This document shows positions 1 through 9,457 of a DNA stretch of 64,000 nucleotides, piece by piece. Positions within the stretch are counted from its first letter, which is position 1, and every line of letters starts with the position of its first letter. Under the pieces are notes generated by a model, which saw only the letters and a program-made list of their open reading frames with translations, was not told the origin of the DNA and made no database searches. This stretch comes from Pleomorphomonas sp. PLEO (GTDB lineage: Bacteria; Pseudomonadota; Alphaproteobacteria; Rhizobiales; Pleomorphomonadaceae): positions 3,904,001-3,968,000 of the forward strand of contig NZ_CP166625.1 in assembly GCF_041320595.1 (NCBI RefSeq). Reading direction: 5' to 3'. The position numbers and the translations under genes were made by a program.

Positions 1-1823
1 ATCGGTCGCCCGGACACCGCAATCCACTCGACGTCGGCCAGCCCGTCCTCTGGCCGCTGTGTCCCATGAAGAAAGCGCGTCTGGCGAAAGACCGGATGGG
101 ACTGCCTAAGTCGGACGACGTAGGCGACGAAGTCGGCGAGCTCGGCATCGTCGGCGCGGTTCCATGCGACCCAGCCGACGGGATTGTCCTGACAGTAGGC
201 ATTGTTGTTGCCGAGCTGGCTATTGGCCAGTTCGTCGCCGGCAAGCAGCATGGGCGTTCCCTGCGACAGAAGCAGCGTTGCCAGCATATTGCGCATCTGC
301 CGCTTGCGCGTGGCCAAGACGGCAGGATCCGTCGAAGGGCCCTCGATGCCATAATTGGCCGAGTGGTTGTCGGAATGGCCGTCTCGGTTGTCTTCGAGAT
401 TGGCCTCGTTGTGCTTTGACGCGTAGGAGACAACATCCCTCAGCGTGAATCCGTCGTGCGCGGTGATAAAGTTGATCGATGCCGACGGTCGCCGGTTGGA
501 GCGGTCGAAGCGATCCGGCGAACCGAGCAAGCGCGCCGCCAGTTCCGGCGCCACCAGTTCATCGCCACGCCAAAAGGCACGTACCGTGTCGCGGTAGCGG
601 TCGTTCCACTCGGAAAAGCCGGGCGGGAAATTGCCGAGCTGATAGCCGCCGGGACCGATGTCCCAAGGCTCGGCAATCAACTTTACGGTCGACAGGAGCG
701 GGTCCTGCCTAAGCGCTGTCAGGAAGCGTCCCTCCGAATCAAAGCCTTGCGGCTCTCGCCCCACAGAGGTGGCAAGGTCGAAGCGGAAACCGTCGACGCC
801 AATTGCCTCAACCCAGTAGCGGAGCGAGTCGAGGATCATCTGCGTTACGCGCGGGTGGCCGGCGTTGAGCGTATTGCCGGTTCCGGTGTCGTTGATGTAC
901 CAGCGCGGGCGGTCGGGATTCAGGCGGTAGTAGCTGGCGTTGTCGATGCCCCGGAAGCTGAGAGTGGGGCCGAACTGATCGACCTCGCCGGTGTGGTTAT
1001 AGACGACGTCCAGCAATACCTCGATGCCCGCCTCGTGCAATGCGCGCACCATGTCGCGCACACGCTCAATTACAGAGACACCGCGCGAACCGTGGTCATA
1101 GCGCGGCTCCGGCGCAAAGTAGCAGAGCGGCGAGTAGCCCCAATAATTGACGAGCCCCTTTCGGGTGAGGAAGCCATCATCCATGAAAGCCTGGATGGGC
1201 ATCAACTCAATCGCCGTAATGCCGAGCTTTGTCAGATGCTCGATGGTCTCCGGCGCACCGAGCCCCTCGTAGGTGCCGGCCTTGGCTCGTGGCAGCCGCG
1301 GCATGTGCATGGTCAACCCACGAACGTGGGCCTCGTAGATGACGGTATCCCGCCACGGCCGGGCCGGCCGGAAGCTTACGCACGGTGGAACTTTGGAATC
1401 GGTCACCAAAGCCTTGGGGACGACGCGGGCGCTGTCGCGCGTATCGAAGCTGGCATCGTCGAGCGTGACCGGCTGATAGCCCGCCATCAAGTCGCTCGCA
1501 CGCAGGCGCCCGCTCAACACCTTGGCATAGGGGTCGATGACCAGTTTATGCGGGTTGAACCGGTGCCCGTGCTCCGGATCGTAAGGACCGTGAACGCGAA
1601 AGCCGTAGGCGGTGCCTATGCCGATGCCGGAAACGTAGCCGTGGAATACCTCATCGGTGCATTCCGGCAGCGTCAGGCGCGCATGCTCGAAGCCGGTGAG
1701 CGGCTCGAACAGGCACACGTCGACGCGCGTCGCATTGGCCGAGAAAAGGGCGAAATTAACGCCCTCCCCGTCGAACTGCGCACCTAAAGGATACGGCCGG
1801 CCGGACCGGATCGACAAAGTCAT
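1..1823 (-). CDS. glgX: Glycogen debranching enzyme GlgX (partial, runs off left edge)
   Basis: Hydrolyses the alpha-1,6 branches of phosphorylase-trimmed glycogen in the cytoplasm. The reading frame is open from an ATG at 1823 to the window edge, giving 607 codons of a family usually 650-700 residues long, so only the C-terminus is missing. The N-terminus has the CBM48-like start (SIRSGRPYPLGAQFDGEGVN). GH13 motifs follow: DVVYNHTGE, DGFRFDLA with the nucleophile Asp at about residue 349, LIAEPWD with the acid/base Glu at about 385, and TAHDGFTL. The start lies 6 bases beyond the glgA stop, so it is the last gene of a glgC-glgA-glgX operon. Identity is certain; only the end is unseen. Confidence 0.95.
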   Translation of the reverse strand, partial: MTLSIRSGRPYPLGAQFDGEGVNFALFSANATRVDVCLFEPLTGFEHARLTLPECTDEVFHGYVSGIGIGTAYGFRVHGPYDPEHGHRFNPHKLVIDPYAKVLSGRLRASDLMAGYQPVTLDDASFDTRDSARVVPKALVTDSKVPPCVSFRPARPWRDTVIYEAHVRGLTMHMPRLPRAKAGTYEGLGAPETIEHLTKLGITAIELMPIQAFMDDGFLTRKGLVNYWGYSPLCYFAPEPRYDHGSRGVSVIERVRDMVRALHEAGIEVLLDVVYNHTGEVDQFGPTLSFRGIDNASYYRLNPDRPRWYINDTGTGNTLNAGHPRVTQMILDSLRYWVEAIGVDGFRFDLATSVGREPQGFDSEGRFLTALRQDPLLSTVKLIAEPWDIGPGGYQLGNFPPGFSEWNDRYRDTVRAFWRGDELVAPELAARLLGSPDRFDRSNRRPSASINFITAHDGFTLRDVVSYASKHNEANLEDNRDGHSDNHSANYGIEGPSTDPAVLATRKRQMRNMLATLLLSQGTPMLLAGDELANSQLGNNNAYCQDNPVGWVAWNRADDAELADFVAYVVRLRQSHPVFRQTRFLHGTQRPEDGLADVEWIAVSGRP

Positions 1824-1829
1824 CGGACT

Positions 1830-3281
1830 TCAGACGCCCTCGACCGTCAGGTCGCGGTAGAGCGCGACATAATCGGGTGCGGAATCCTCCCACCCGACCG
1901 GATGGGCCATCGCCCGCGCTTGCAACGCCCGCCAGACCTTCTTGTTATGGAAAAGATCGAACAGGCGCTCGATGGCAAAGCCGAGCCCGCTCGCGGAGAT
2001 CGGCGCAAACTGGATGCCCGTCGCCGTCCCCGCGCGAACCGATGCATCGTTGGCGTCGATCACCGTGTCGGCAAGACCACCCGTGCGCGCGACCACTGGA
2101 ATGGTGCCATAGCGCAGACCATAGAGCTGGGTCAGGCCGCAGGGCTCGAAGCGCGAGGGAACGAGGATGGCGTCGGCGCCGGCTTGCATGGCGTGGCTGA
2201 GCGGCTCGCTATAGCCAATATGGACGGCAACGGCGCCCGGATTGGCCGCCGCGGCTTCGACAAAGGCGCGCTCCATGCTGTGCTCACCAGCCCCGAGAAT
2301 GGCAAGCTGCCCACCCCGTCGCACGATCTCATCGAGGTTTGGCAGCAGCATATCGAGGCCCTTCTGGCCCGTGAGGCGGCTCACCACGATCATCAAAGGC
2401 GCGTCAGGATCGACCCTGAGCCCCATGCGGTGCTGCAGCTCGGTCTTGCAGGCCGCCTTGCCGGCCATCTTGCGCTGGCTGTAATTGGCGGCGATGAGCG
2501 TATCGGTCGCCGGATCCCATATCTTCGCATCAATGCCGTTGACGATGCCGCTCAACACATTGGCGCGCTCGTTGAGCACACCCTCCATGCCGAAGCCGAA
2601 TTCCGGGGTACGCAGCTCGCGTGCGTAGGTGGGGCTCACCGTTGTGAGCCGATCCGAGAAGACCAACCCGCCCTTCAGGAAGGAACAGTACCCGTAATAT
2701 TCGAGCCCCGCCGGTGTGTAGAAGCTCGACGGCAGACCAAAGGTATCGAAGTCGGAACGCCCGCAGATACCCTGGAAGGCGACGTTGTGGATGGTGAAGA
2801 CCGTCTTCGGCCGCCCTTCCGACGGGCCAGCCAGAAGATAAGGCGCAACGAGTCCGGTCTGCCAATCGTGACAGTGAACAACATCCGGCTTCCAATCGCC
2901 GACGCCAAAGCGGCCGACGGCCGCCCCGATCGCCGATAGCGCCGCAAAGCGGCGAACGTTGTCCCACCAATCGTTGCCATCGGGTCCGAGATAGGGGTTG
3001 CCGGGCCGCTCATAAAGGTGGCTAGCCTCGAGCGCCAACACCTTCAGGCCCTCGGCCGTTTGCCCGGCCAGCAAACGGCCCGGTCCGCCGAACACGTCCG
3101 GGTAGCTGGCTATCTCCTGGATGCCCTGAAGATGACCAAATACGCCGGGATAGGCAGGCATCAGCACGCGAACATCGCAATCGAGGCTGGCAAGCGCCAA
3201 CGGCAGCGCCCCTGCGACGTCGGCAAGACCGCCCGTTTTAATCAACGGGTAGCATTCGGAGGCAACGAATAGGACGCGCAC
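1830..3281 (-). CDS. glgA: Glycogen synthase (ADP-glucose type)
   Basis: Transfers glucose from ADP-glucose to growing alpha-1,4-glucan. It is a GT5 enzyme of 483 residues, the usual length. The N-terminus VRVLFVASECYPLIKTGGLA carries the KTGGL ADP-glucose loop. The C-terminal half has SRFEPCGLTQLYGLRYGT, containing the GT5 catalytic Glu, and RTGGLADTV. An in-frame ATG exists 51 bases upstream (3332), but I chose GTG at 3281. It has GGAG 7 bases ahead and gives the family N-terminus directly. It lies between glgC (286 bases upstream) and glgX (6 bases downstream). Confidence 0.95.
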   Translation of the reverse strand: MRVLFVASECYPLIKTGGLADVAGALPLALASLDCDVRVLMPAYPGVFGHLQGIQEIASYPDVFGGPGRLLAGQTAEGLKVLALEASHLYERPGNPYLGPDGNDWWDNVRRFAALSAIGAAVGRFGVGDWKPDVVHCHDWQTGLVAPYLLAGPSEGRPKTVFTIHNVAFQGICGRSDFDTFGLPSSFYTPAGLEYYGYCSFLKGGLVFSDRLTTVSPTYARELRTPEFGFGMEGVLNERANVLSGIVNGIDAKIWDPATDTLIAANYSQRKMAGKAACKTELQHRMGLRVDPDAPLMIVVSRLTGQKGLDMLLPNLDEIVRRGGQLAILGAGEHSMERAFVEAAAANPGAVAVHIGYSEPLSHAMQAGADAILVPSRFEPCGLTQLYGLRYGTIPVVARTGGLADTVIDANDASVRAGTATGIQFAPISASGLGFAIERLFDLFHNKKVWRALQARAMAHPVGWEDSAPDYVALYRDLTVEGV

Positions 3282-3348
3282 TTGATCACTCCGACTGGTT
3301 ATACCAACTCGCAGGGATGCTGACGCATCCACTCGTTGAAGTCATCAC

Positions 3349-3383
3349 GAATTTCTCATCTGCGTCAAAGGCATGAGAAATTC
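3349..3383. promoter_or_regulatory. 11-bp inverted repeat upstream of glgA
   Basis: GAATTTCTCAT (3349-3359) and its exact complement ATGAGAAATTC (3373-3383) are separated by 13 bases. The repeat lies 68 bases upstream of the glgA start, in the glgC-glgA gap. It could be an operator or an mRNA hairpin that lowers or stabilises the downstream part of the operon. No U-tract follows on the minus strand, so a terminator is unlikely. A second GC-rich hairpin, CGGGGCG / CGCCCCG, lies at 3521-3546 just after glgC. Confidence 0.4.
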
Positions 3384-3567
3384 ATGAACCGAAAAACACG
3401 GCGCCATCACCAACGACACCCAATATTGTCCGCATCGCGGCGAACCGGCTTGCGCCCAATCCACATGGAGGCGCCGCCTTCGGCGGCTTGCCGGCAGCGG
3501 CGCATATATTCGAACCATATCGGGGCGCGGTTCTTGCCACGCCCCGAAGCTTCTTTCAACGCCGCAA

Positions 3568-4836
3568 TCAGAGCTGCAGCCGATCGATCATATCCTGGGT
3601 GATCAAACAGACGCCGCCTTCGCTACGACGGAAGCGGCTGGCATCCAGTTCCGGATCCTCACCGACCACGAGCCCAGAGGGAATGATCACTCCCTTGTCG
3701 ATGACGCATTTGGTGAGGCGGGCGCCGCGGTTAACGTTGACATAGGGCAGCACGACGCAGTGCTCGACATCGGAGTAGGAATGGGCATGCACCCCGGTGA
3801 ACAGCAATGACTTGTCGACACGAGAGCCGGAGATGATACATCCGCCGGACACCAGCGAACTGGTGGCTGCCCCGCGCCGACCGTCCTCATCGTGGATGAA
3901 CTTGGCCGGCGGCGTCAGCTCGGTATACGTCCAGATCGGCCACTTGTGGTCATAAAGATCCAAGGCCGGGATAAAATCGGTGAGATCGATATTGGCTTCC
4001 CAGAAGGCATCGATCGTGCCGACATCGCGCCAGTAAGGCTCATCTTCCGAAGTTGAGCGGACGCAACTGTCGGAGAATTTGTGCGCGATCGCCTTGCCCC
4101 CCTTCACGATGGCCGGGATGATGTCCTTGCCGAAATCGTGGCTGGAGTTCGGATCGTCTTGATCCTGGCGCAGCAGATCGATCAGAAAGTTAGTCTTGAA
4201 GACGTAAATTCCCATCGAGGCCAGCGCCATATCCGGGCGGCCGGGCATGGCCGGCGGATCGGCCGGCTTCTCGACGAATTCGATGATCCGGGCAGTCTCG
4301 TCGATCGCCATGACGCCGAAGCCGGAGGCCTCCATGCGCGGGACCTCGATGCAGCCAACGGTCACATCGGCGCCGGACGAGACATGCTGATCAAGCATGA
4401 TCTCATAGTCCTGCTTGTAGATGTGGTCGCCAGCCAGAATGATGATGTATTCGATGTTATGGGCTTCGATGATGTCGATGTTCTGGGTCACTGCGTCGGC
4501 GGTTCCGACGTACCATTTATCCTCGGCAACGCGCTGCGAAGCGGGAAGGATGTCGAAGCTCTCGTTGCGCTCCTGGCGGAAGAAGTTCCAGCCGTATTGG
4601 AGGTGACGGATAAGACTGTGCGCTTTGTACTGAGTGGCCACAGATATGCGGCGAATGCCTGAGTTGAGCGCGTTGGAAAGAGCGAAATCGATAATGCGGC
4701 TTTTGCCGCCGAAATAAACCGCCGGCTTAGCCCTGCGGTCCGTGAGCTCTTTAAGACGGCTGCCCCGTCCCCCGGCCAGCACGAACGCCATCGCTTCGCG
4801 TGCCAGCCGCCGATTGCTGTAAGAACTGTCAATCAT
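3568..4836 (-). CDS. glgC: Glucose-1-phosphate adenylyltransferase
   Basis: Makes ADP-glucose from glucose-1-phosphate and ATP, the committed step of glycogen synthesis. It has 422 residues. The nucleotidyltransferase domain is visible from [20 protein letters not shown] (the pyrophosphorylase loop), with [15 protein letters not shown], the WYVGTADAV motif, [11 protein letters not shown] and the sugar-phosphate-binding region EFVEKP. A left-handed beta-helix region makes up the C-terminal third. The frame extends upstream to 4977, but ATG 4836 is preceded by GGGAGG at 5 bases and gives the family start. First gene of glgC-glgA-glgX. glgB and glgP, which often accompany these genes, are not adjacent. 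Sucrose phosphorylase at 34.9 kb would feed its substrate. Confidence 0.95.
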   Translation of the reverse strand: MIDSSYSNRRLAREAMAFVLAGGRGSRLKELTDRRAKPAVYFGGKSRIIDFALSNALNSGIRRISVATQYKAHSLIRHLQYGWNFFRQERNESFDILPASQRVAEDKWYVGTADAVTQNIDIIEAHNIEYIIILAGDHIYKQDYEIMLDQHVSSGADVTVGCIEVPRMEASGFGVMAIDETARIIEFVEKPADPPAMPGRPDMALASMGIYVFKTNFLIDLLRQDQDDPNSSHDFGKDIIPAIVKGGKAIAHKFSDSCVRSTSEDEPYWRDVGTIDAFWEANIDLTDFIPALDLYDHKWPIWTYTELTPPAKFIHDEDGRRGAATSSLVSGGCIISGSRVDKSLLFTGVHAHSYSDVEHCVVLPYVNVNRGARLTKCVIDKGVIIPSGLVVGEDPELDASRFRRSEGGVCLITQDMIDRLQL

Positions 4837-5075
4837 GGTATCCTCCCGACTTCTTCCGCCGTCGGCCCGGTTCCCTCGATGGCGCTGCCGGCACTGCCGG
4901 CCCGGAACGGAACCTGAGACAAACGGCTGGCGCTTCTTCCCCGCCCCGTTCGTCCTTATGGCTCGACGTAAGGGCACTATGGCGCGGGAGGGTTAATTTG
5001 TCTTCCCCCTATTTTGGCTGCGAAGGAATTCAAACTCTTGACAAAAAGCGCGTCGGGACGGCGAAGCGAAAGGCG

Positions 5076-5102
5076 GACGCCCCGCACGTACGGCGGGGCG
5101 TC
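5076..5102 (-). terminator. Rho-independent-like hairpin after the L,D-transpeptidase gene
   Basis: GACGCCCCGC (5076-5085) pairs perfectly with GCGGGGCGTC (5093-5102) around a 7-base loop. Read on the minus strand it begins 7 bases after the stop of the L,D-transpeptidase gene and is followed by CGCCTTTCG, a short weak U-tract. It probably ends that transcript ahead of glgC. Confidence 0.6.
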
Positions 5103-5109
5103 GCAAGAC

Positions 5110-5808
5110 TCAGACGGCGGGAACCGTCGGGCGTTCCAACACCTTGACAACGGTGCCAACCGGCACTCTTTCGAACAGGTCAATGACATCCTGATTGATC
5201 AGGCGGATGCACCCGGAGGAGACGTTGCTGCCGATCGTCCAAGGCTCCACCGTGCCATGGATACGATAGAGAGTGTCGATGTTGCCCTGATAAAGGTAAT
5301 GCGCACGGGCGCCCAACGGATTGTCCGGACCGCCGGGCATGCCACCAGCCCACTTGCGAGAGTTGGGATCGCGCGCCTGCATTTCCACCGGCGGGTGCCA
5401 CGACGGCCATTTTGCCTTGCGACGAATGACGGCGGAACCGGCCCAGGCAAATCCCTCGCGACCGACGCCGATGCCGTAGCGCATCGCCCGGCCGTCACCC
5501 AGCACCAGATAGAGGTAGCGGGCGGGTGTATCGACGATGAGGGTGCCCGCCGGCTCGTCGGTCACATAGTCGACCTCCCGGCGCAGGAACGCCGGATTGA
5601 CCCGCGTCAGATCCACCGCGGGAACAGTGAACCCGCCGTCCTTAATCTCGCCGTACATCGCGACATACTCAGCGGACGGCAAAGGATAGCGCTTCGGCTT
5701 GGTTGGATCGATGAGCGGCGGCATCGCCGGCACGCCGGGGTTCGTAACGCAAGCGGCAAGGACAAGAGGCAGCGCGCCGAGAAAGGCTCGCCTGGACGGT
5801 AGGTTCAT
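5110..5808 (-). CDS. L,D-transpeptidase (YkuD family), Tat-type lipoprotein
   Basis: Periplasmic enzyme forming 3-3 peptidoglycan cross-links or anchoring proteins to peptidoglycan. It has 232 residues. The N-terminus MNLPSRRAFLGALPLVLAAC combines a twin-arginine motif (SRRAFLG) with a lipobox (LAAC, Cys at about 20), so export by Tat and lipidation are inferred. The YkuD domain fills the rest, ending in the catalytic signature IHGTVEPWTIGSNVSSGCIR with His and Cys both present. ATG 5808 has GGAG close upstream; an ATG at 5841 would bury the signal. Upstream of glgC on the same strand but separated by a terminator. The exact cross-linking role cannot be read from sequence. Confidence 0.9.
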   Translation of the reverse strand: MNLPSRRAFLGALPLVLAACVTNPGVPAMPPLIDPTKPKRYPLPSAEYVAMYGEIKDGGFTVPAVDLTRVNPAFLRREVDYVTDEPAGTLIVDTPARYLYLVLGDGRAMRYGIGVGREGFAWAGSAVIRRKAKWPSWHPPVEMQARDPNSRKWAGGMPGGPDNPLGARAHYLYQGNIDTLYRIHGTVEPWTIGSNVSSGCIRLINQDVIDLFERVPVGTVVKVLERPTVPAV

Positions 5809-5901
5809 AGTCTCCACTTTCTGCTGATTCGACGGTGGCATTCAGTCAACCTGATGAACGCACAATACTCTAGTCATGTTGCTAAACTTGCCCGGCTGAG
5901 A

Positions 5902-7302
5902 TCAGTTTTCCGCGAGCGGATGCTGAATGCGTTCGCCATAGCGCTGATGAAAGGTGGTCATCGACTTGTCGGCGATGCGCACCGTCAGGCGTAGCGTGCC
6001 GTCATCGCCTTCGTGCCGTTCGAGTACTTCGCCATGATCGTAGAGCCAGGCAAGTCCGGCGCCGTCGGAAGGATCGAGGGCGAGTTCGTGCACCGGCCTG
6101 GTACCAACCACCCTTGCTTCGATAGCTGCCAACAGTTCGGGCAAACCCGCTCCGGTGACGGCCGAGACAACGTGCCGTTCCTGCCCGCCAGGGGATTCGG
6201 TCTCTGCCTGCGCCAGCAGAACGTCGCGCCGCGCGTCGTCGACAAGGTCGATCTTGTTCCACACTTCGATGATGCGGTCGCGATCCTCGGGATTGAGGCC
6301 GAGTTGCTTCAGCACTTCCGCAACGTCGCTCGCCTGCGCCTCGGTATCCTTGTGAGAAATGTCTCGCACATGCAGGATAATCGACGCCTCGATCACCTCC
6401 TCAAGCGTTGCCCGGAAGGCCGCGACGAGGTGCGTCGGCAGGTTCGAAATGAATCCCACGGTGTCCGACAGAATGGCATCGGTACCGTGCGGCAGCTTGA
6501 TGCGGCGAAGCGTAGGATCGAGCGTTGCAAACAGAAGATCCTTGGCGAACACATCCGCTTCGGTCAGCTCATTGAACAGCGTCGATTTGCCGGCGTTGGT
6601 GTAGCCAACCAGCGCCACCACCGGATGCGGCACCTTGCGCCGCTGTCGCCTGTGCAAATCTCGCGTACGTTTGACCTGTTCGAGATCGGCCTCAATGCGC
6701 GTAATCTTATCTTGGAGTTGGCGCCGGTCAGCTTCGATCTGCGTTTCGCCGGGACCACCCAGGAAGCCGAAACCACCGCGCTGCCGCTCAAGGTGAGTCC
6801 ACGAGCGGACGAGGCGCGATTTCTGGTACTTGAGGTGGGCAAGTTCCACCTGCAGTCGCCCTTCGCGCGTCCGTGCCCGTTCGCCAAAGATTTCGAGGAT
6901 GAGCCCCGTACGATCGATAACTTTGGTTTTCCAGGCTTTTTCCAGGTTGCGCTGCTGAATGGGCGTGAGCGCATGATCGACGATGACGAGGTCGATCTCC
7001 TCGGCCTCTACCCTCTCGCCGATTTCTTCCACCTTGCCGGAGCCAAACAACGTTGCCGGCTTCGGCTGGTTGACCGGCACGGGAAGGGTGGCGCGCACAT
7101 TGAGATCGATGGCCAAGGCCAAGCCGGAGGCTTCCTCAAGCCGCGCTTCAAGATCGCGCTGGGTGATTGTGGCAGCGTCGTCCCTGCCCCCCCGCTGACG
7201 CAGATCGGGCACAAGAACCAATGCCCTCGCCGGCTCATCGATGCGATCGACACTCTTCTTGCGAGGACGGCCGCCCTCTTCAAGATCCTGTTCGTCGGTC
7301 AC
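5902..7302 (-). CDS. hflX: Ribosome-rescue/dissociation GTPase HflX
   Basis: GTPase that binds the 50S subunit and splits stalled or heat-damaged ribosomes. It has 466 residues, in the family range. The N-terminal HflX domain includes LFGSGKVEEI and the family loop GGPGETQIEADRR (about 182-194). A coiled linker follows, then the G domain: G1 GYTNAGKST (233-241), G3 DTVGFI and G4 NKID. The start is GTG at 7302, with GGGAGG 4 bases ahead; no ATG fits. It lies 102 bases downstream of hfq on the same strand, the usual hfq-hflX pairing. Confidence 0.96.
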   Translation of the reverse strand: MTDEQDLEEGGRPRKKSVDRIDEPARALVLVPDLRQRGGRDDAATITQRDLEARLEEASGLALAIDLNVRATLPVPVNQPKPATLFGSGKVEEIGERVEAEEIDLVIVDHALTPIQQRNLEKAWKTKVIDRTGLILEIFGERARTREGRLQVELAHLKYQKSRLVRSWTHLERQRGGFGFLGGPGETQIEADRRQLQDKITRIEADLEQVKRTRDLHRRQRRKVPHPVVALVGYTNAGKSTLFNELTEADVFAKDLLFATLDPTLRRIKLPHGTDAILSDTVGFISNLPTHLVAAFRATLEEVIEASIILHVRDISHKDTEAQASDVAEVLKQLGLNPEDRDRIIEVWNKIDLVDDARRDVLLAQAETESPGGQERHVVSAVTGAGLPELLAAIEARVVGTRPVHELALDPSDGAGLAWLYDHGEVLERHEGDDGTLRLTVRIADKSMTTFHQRYGERIQHPLAEN

Positions 7303-7404
7303 TTAACCTCCCGAAAACCGCGCCGCGCGCGGCCAATAACTGATTTCCGTGATAAGCCGCCCATGGAGCGATCCATGAGCGGACAACAACGGAACCCATC
7401 GGAC

Positions 7405-7647
7405 TCAGTTCGGTTCCTCGCTACCTTCGAAAAGGGCCAAAGGCTGAGCCGGCATGATGGTGGAAATGGCGTGCTTGTAGACGAGCTGGGAATGCCCGTC
7501 GCGCCGCAGGAGGACGCAGAAGTTATCGAACCAGGTGACCACGCCCTGTAGCTTGACGCCATTGATCAGAAAAATCGTCAGCGAAATCTTATTCTTACGG
7601 ACGTGATTAAGGAAGGTGTCCTGAAGATTTTGGGCTTTGTCCGCCAT
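7405..7647 (-). CDS. hfq: RNA chaperone Hfq
   Basis: Hexameric Sm-like protein that pairs small RNAs with mRNAs. It has 80 residues, starting [14 protein letters not shown]. The Sm1 motif includes [18 protein letters not shown] and the Sm2 motif includes [13 protein letters not shown], where the proximal RNA-binding face lies. The C-terminal tail is short ([11 protein letters not shown]), as in alphaproteobacteria. The frame extends upstream to 7695, but those residues are basic and non-homologous, so ATG 7647 was chosen. Upstream of hflX and downstream of the aminotransferase gene. Confidence 0.97.
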   Translation of the reverse strand: MADKAQNLQDTFLNHVRKNKISLTIFLINGVKLQGVVTWFDNFCVLLRRDGHSQLVYKHAISTIMPAQPLALFEGSEEPN

Positions 7648-7843
7648 TTTATTCGGCCTTTTCGACTTCGTTTTTTTGTGAGGGGCAAACGCCACACCGA
7701 CGCTACGCGTCGCCCGGACTTATGGTTACGCCGGGCGCGTCGGAAATTACCAGTCCATTTCGAATGCGTGTCACGGTCGGTGGGCTCGTGCTATCCGTGT
7801 TTCGGAGAGCATGTGACAATTTTGCCCAAGGCGGCCTTGGCCG

Positions 7844-8704
7844 TCAAATCGGTGTGCGCTCGGCGATATCATGGAAGCGCCGCCTCAGACCGGCGGCGAC
7901 GCTGCCAGGAGCGCCATTGGCGACCGCCTCGCCGTCGATGCTCACGACGGGGCAAAGAATCGCGCCGGCCGACGTCAAGAATACCTCCCGTGCCGCCTTC
8001 ATCTCGGCCACTGTGAAGTGACGTTCGACGACCGGAACACCCTCGGCGGCCGCCACCTCCATCAAGACCGACCGGGTAATGCCACGGAGAATGCCTCGCT
8101 CGGCCGGGCGGGTGACGATCCTGCCCTCTTCGTCGACTAGCCAGACATTGGCGGACGATCCCTCGGTGACAAATCCCTCGGCGTCGACGAACACCGCTTC
8201 GAAGGCGCCAGCCTCGCGCGCCGCCTGCTTGGCGAGCGCGTTGGGCAGCAGGCCAACCGTCTTGATGTCCACGCGCTCCCAGCGGTTGTCGGGAAGGGTG
8301 ATGACGGGCACGCCCTTCTCATAGCGGTGAGCAGCCGCGGCAACGTCCAGCGACTTGGCCGTCGCGGTAAAGGTCGGATTCACGCCGACGGGAAAGGCAT
8401 GATCGCGCGGCGCGGCACCACGGGAGATCTGCCAGTAGACATAGCCATTCTCGACCCGATTGCGACGAGCAACCTCCCGCAGCACATGGGTCATCGCCGC
8501 CCGACTCATCGGCGCGGCAATCCTCAGTTCGGCCAGCGACCGGTCGAGCCGGTCGAGATGGCGGCGAAGATCGATGATGGCGCCATCCTTGATCTGACAG
8601 GCCTCATAGACGGCATCCGCGAACTGGTTGCCCCGATCCTCGACGCTGACGACGGCCTCCCGCGACGGAACGTAGCGCCCATTGACGTAGGTGATGCGGG
8701 ACAT
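7844..8704 (-). CDS. dat: D-amino-acid aminotransferase (class IV PLP)
   Basis: PLP enzyme exchanging amino groups between D-amino acids and 2-oxoacids. It has 286 residues. Landmarks are the N-terminal YVNGRYVP, the PLP lysine region DIKTVGLLPNALAKQAA, and the class IV segment EGFVTEGSSANVWLV followed by RGILRGITRS. DIKT...LLPNALAKQ is typical of D-alanine transaminase-like enzymes rather than branched-chain ones, but substrate is inferred. ATG 8704 has GGAGAG upstream; the frame starts 27 bases earlier without support. Its position just upstream of hfq-hflX is common in Hyphomicrobiales. Confidence 0.88.
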   Translation of the reverse strand: MSRITYVNGRYVPSREAVVSVEDRGNQFADAVYEACQIKDGAIIDLRRHLDRLDRSLAELRIAAPMSRAAMTHVLREVARRNRVENGYVYWQISRGAAPRDHAFPVGVNPTFTATAKSLDVAAAAHRYEKGVPVITLPDNRWERVDIKTVGLLPNALAKQAAREAGAFEAVFVDAEGFVTEGSSANVWLVDEEGRIVTRPAERGILRGITRSVLMEVAAAEGVPVVERHFTVAEMKAAREVFLTSAGAILCPVVSIDGEAVANGAPGSVAAGLRRRFHDIAERTPI

Positions 8705-8743
8705 GGCCGGCTCTCCAGAACTATACGGCAAGCGGTTATAAGA

Positions 8744-9457
8744 TCACTCGAGTTCGACGATCCGCCCTTCGTCGAGGGTGATGCGCCGGTCCATTCGTTC
8801 GGCCAGCGACATGTTGTGGGTGGCGATGATGGCGGCGAGCCCAGTGGCCCTCACCAGCGCAGCCAGCGCGTCGAATACATAATGGGATGTTTTCGGATCG
8901 AGGTTGCCCGTCGGCTCGTCGGCGAGCAGCACCTTTGGGGCATTGGCAACGGCGCGGGCAATTGCCACGCGCTGCCGCTCGCCACCCGAAAGCTGCGAGG
9001 GGAGATGGGTTCCCCGCTTCTCAAGCCGCATATAAGAAAGCAGATCCTTGCCGCGCTTGGCAGCTTCCTTCTGGTCGAGGCCAGCAATCATCTGCGGGAT
9101 CATCAGGTTCTCAAGCGCGCTGAATTCCGGCAGAAGATGATGGAACTGATAGACAAAGCCGATCTCGGTGCGGCGAAGGCGGGTGCGGTTGGCGTCGTCG
9201 AGCGTACCGCAGGATCTGCCGCCGATGAAAACCTCACCGGCATCAGGCTTTTCCAGCAGGCCCGTTATGTGAAGAAGCGTCGATTTGCCGGCACCGGACG
9301 GAGCGACCAGCGCGGTCAATTCGCCGGCAAACAGATTGAAGTCGCAACCACGAAGGATCGGCAGCGTGCCGGTGCCCTCCTTGTAGGACTTCTCGATGCC
9401 GACCAGCTTCAGGACCGGATCTTCGACGCCGGTGATGAGGGTTTCAATGGCCGGCAT
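8744..9457 (-). CDS. lolD: Lipoprotein-releasing ABC transporter ATPase LolD
   Basis: ATPase of the inner-membrane LolCDE complex that hands outer-membrane lipoproteins to LolA. It has 237 residues. It shows Walker [11 protein letters not shown]-loop [15 protein letters not shown] (the long MacB/LolD-type loop), signature [14 protein letters not shown], Walker [13 protein letters not shown] and the H-loop THN. Its ATG overlaps the TGA of the upstream permease gene (TGATG); a GTG one codon earlier is also possible. The overlap indicates translational coupling. Confidence 0.95.
   Translation of the reverse strand: MPAIETLITGVEDPVLKLVGIEKSYKEGTGTLPILRGCDFNLFAGELTALVAPSGAGKSTLLHITGLLEKPDAGEVFIGGRSCGTLDDANRTRLRRTEIGFVYQFHHLLPEFSALENLMIPQMIAGLDQKEAAKRGKDLLSYMRLEKRGTHLPSQLSGGERQRVAIARAVANAPKVLLADEPTGNLDPKTSHYVFDALAALVRATGLAAIIATHNMSLAERMDRRITLDEGRIVELE

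Noticed and set aside
456-1787. 443-codon plus-strand frame at the left end
   Set aside because: It is the antisense shadow of glgX, which shows unmistakable GH13 motifs on the minus strand.
6420-6470. tRNA-like GGTTCGAAAT segment
   Set aside because: It lies within the hflX coding sequence and no cloverleaf or acceptor stem surrounds it; no tRNA was found anywhere in the window.
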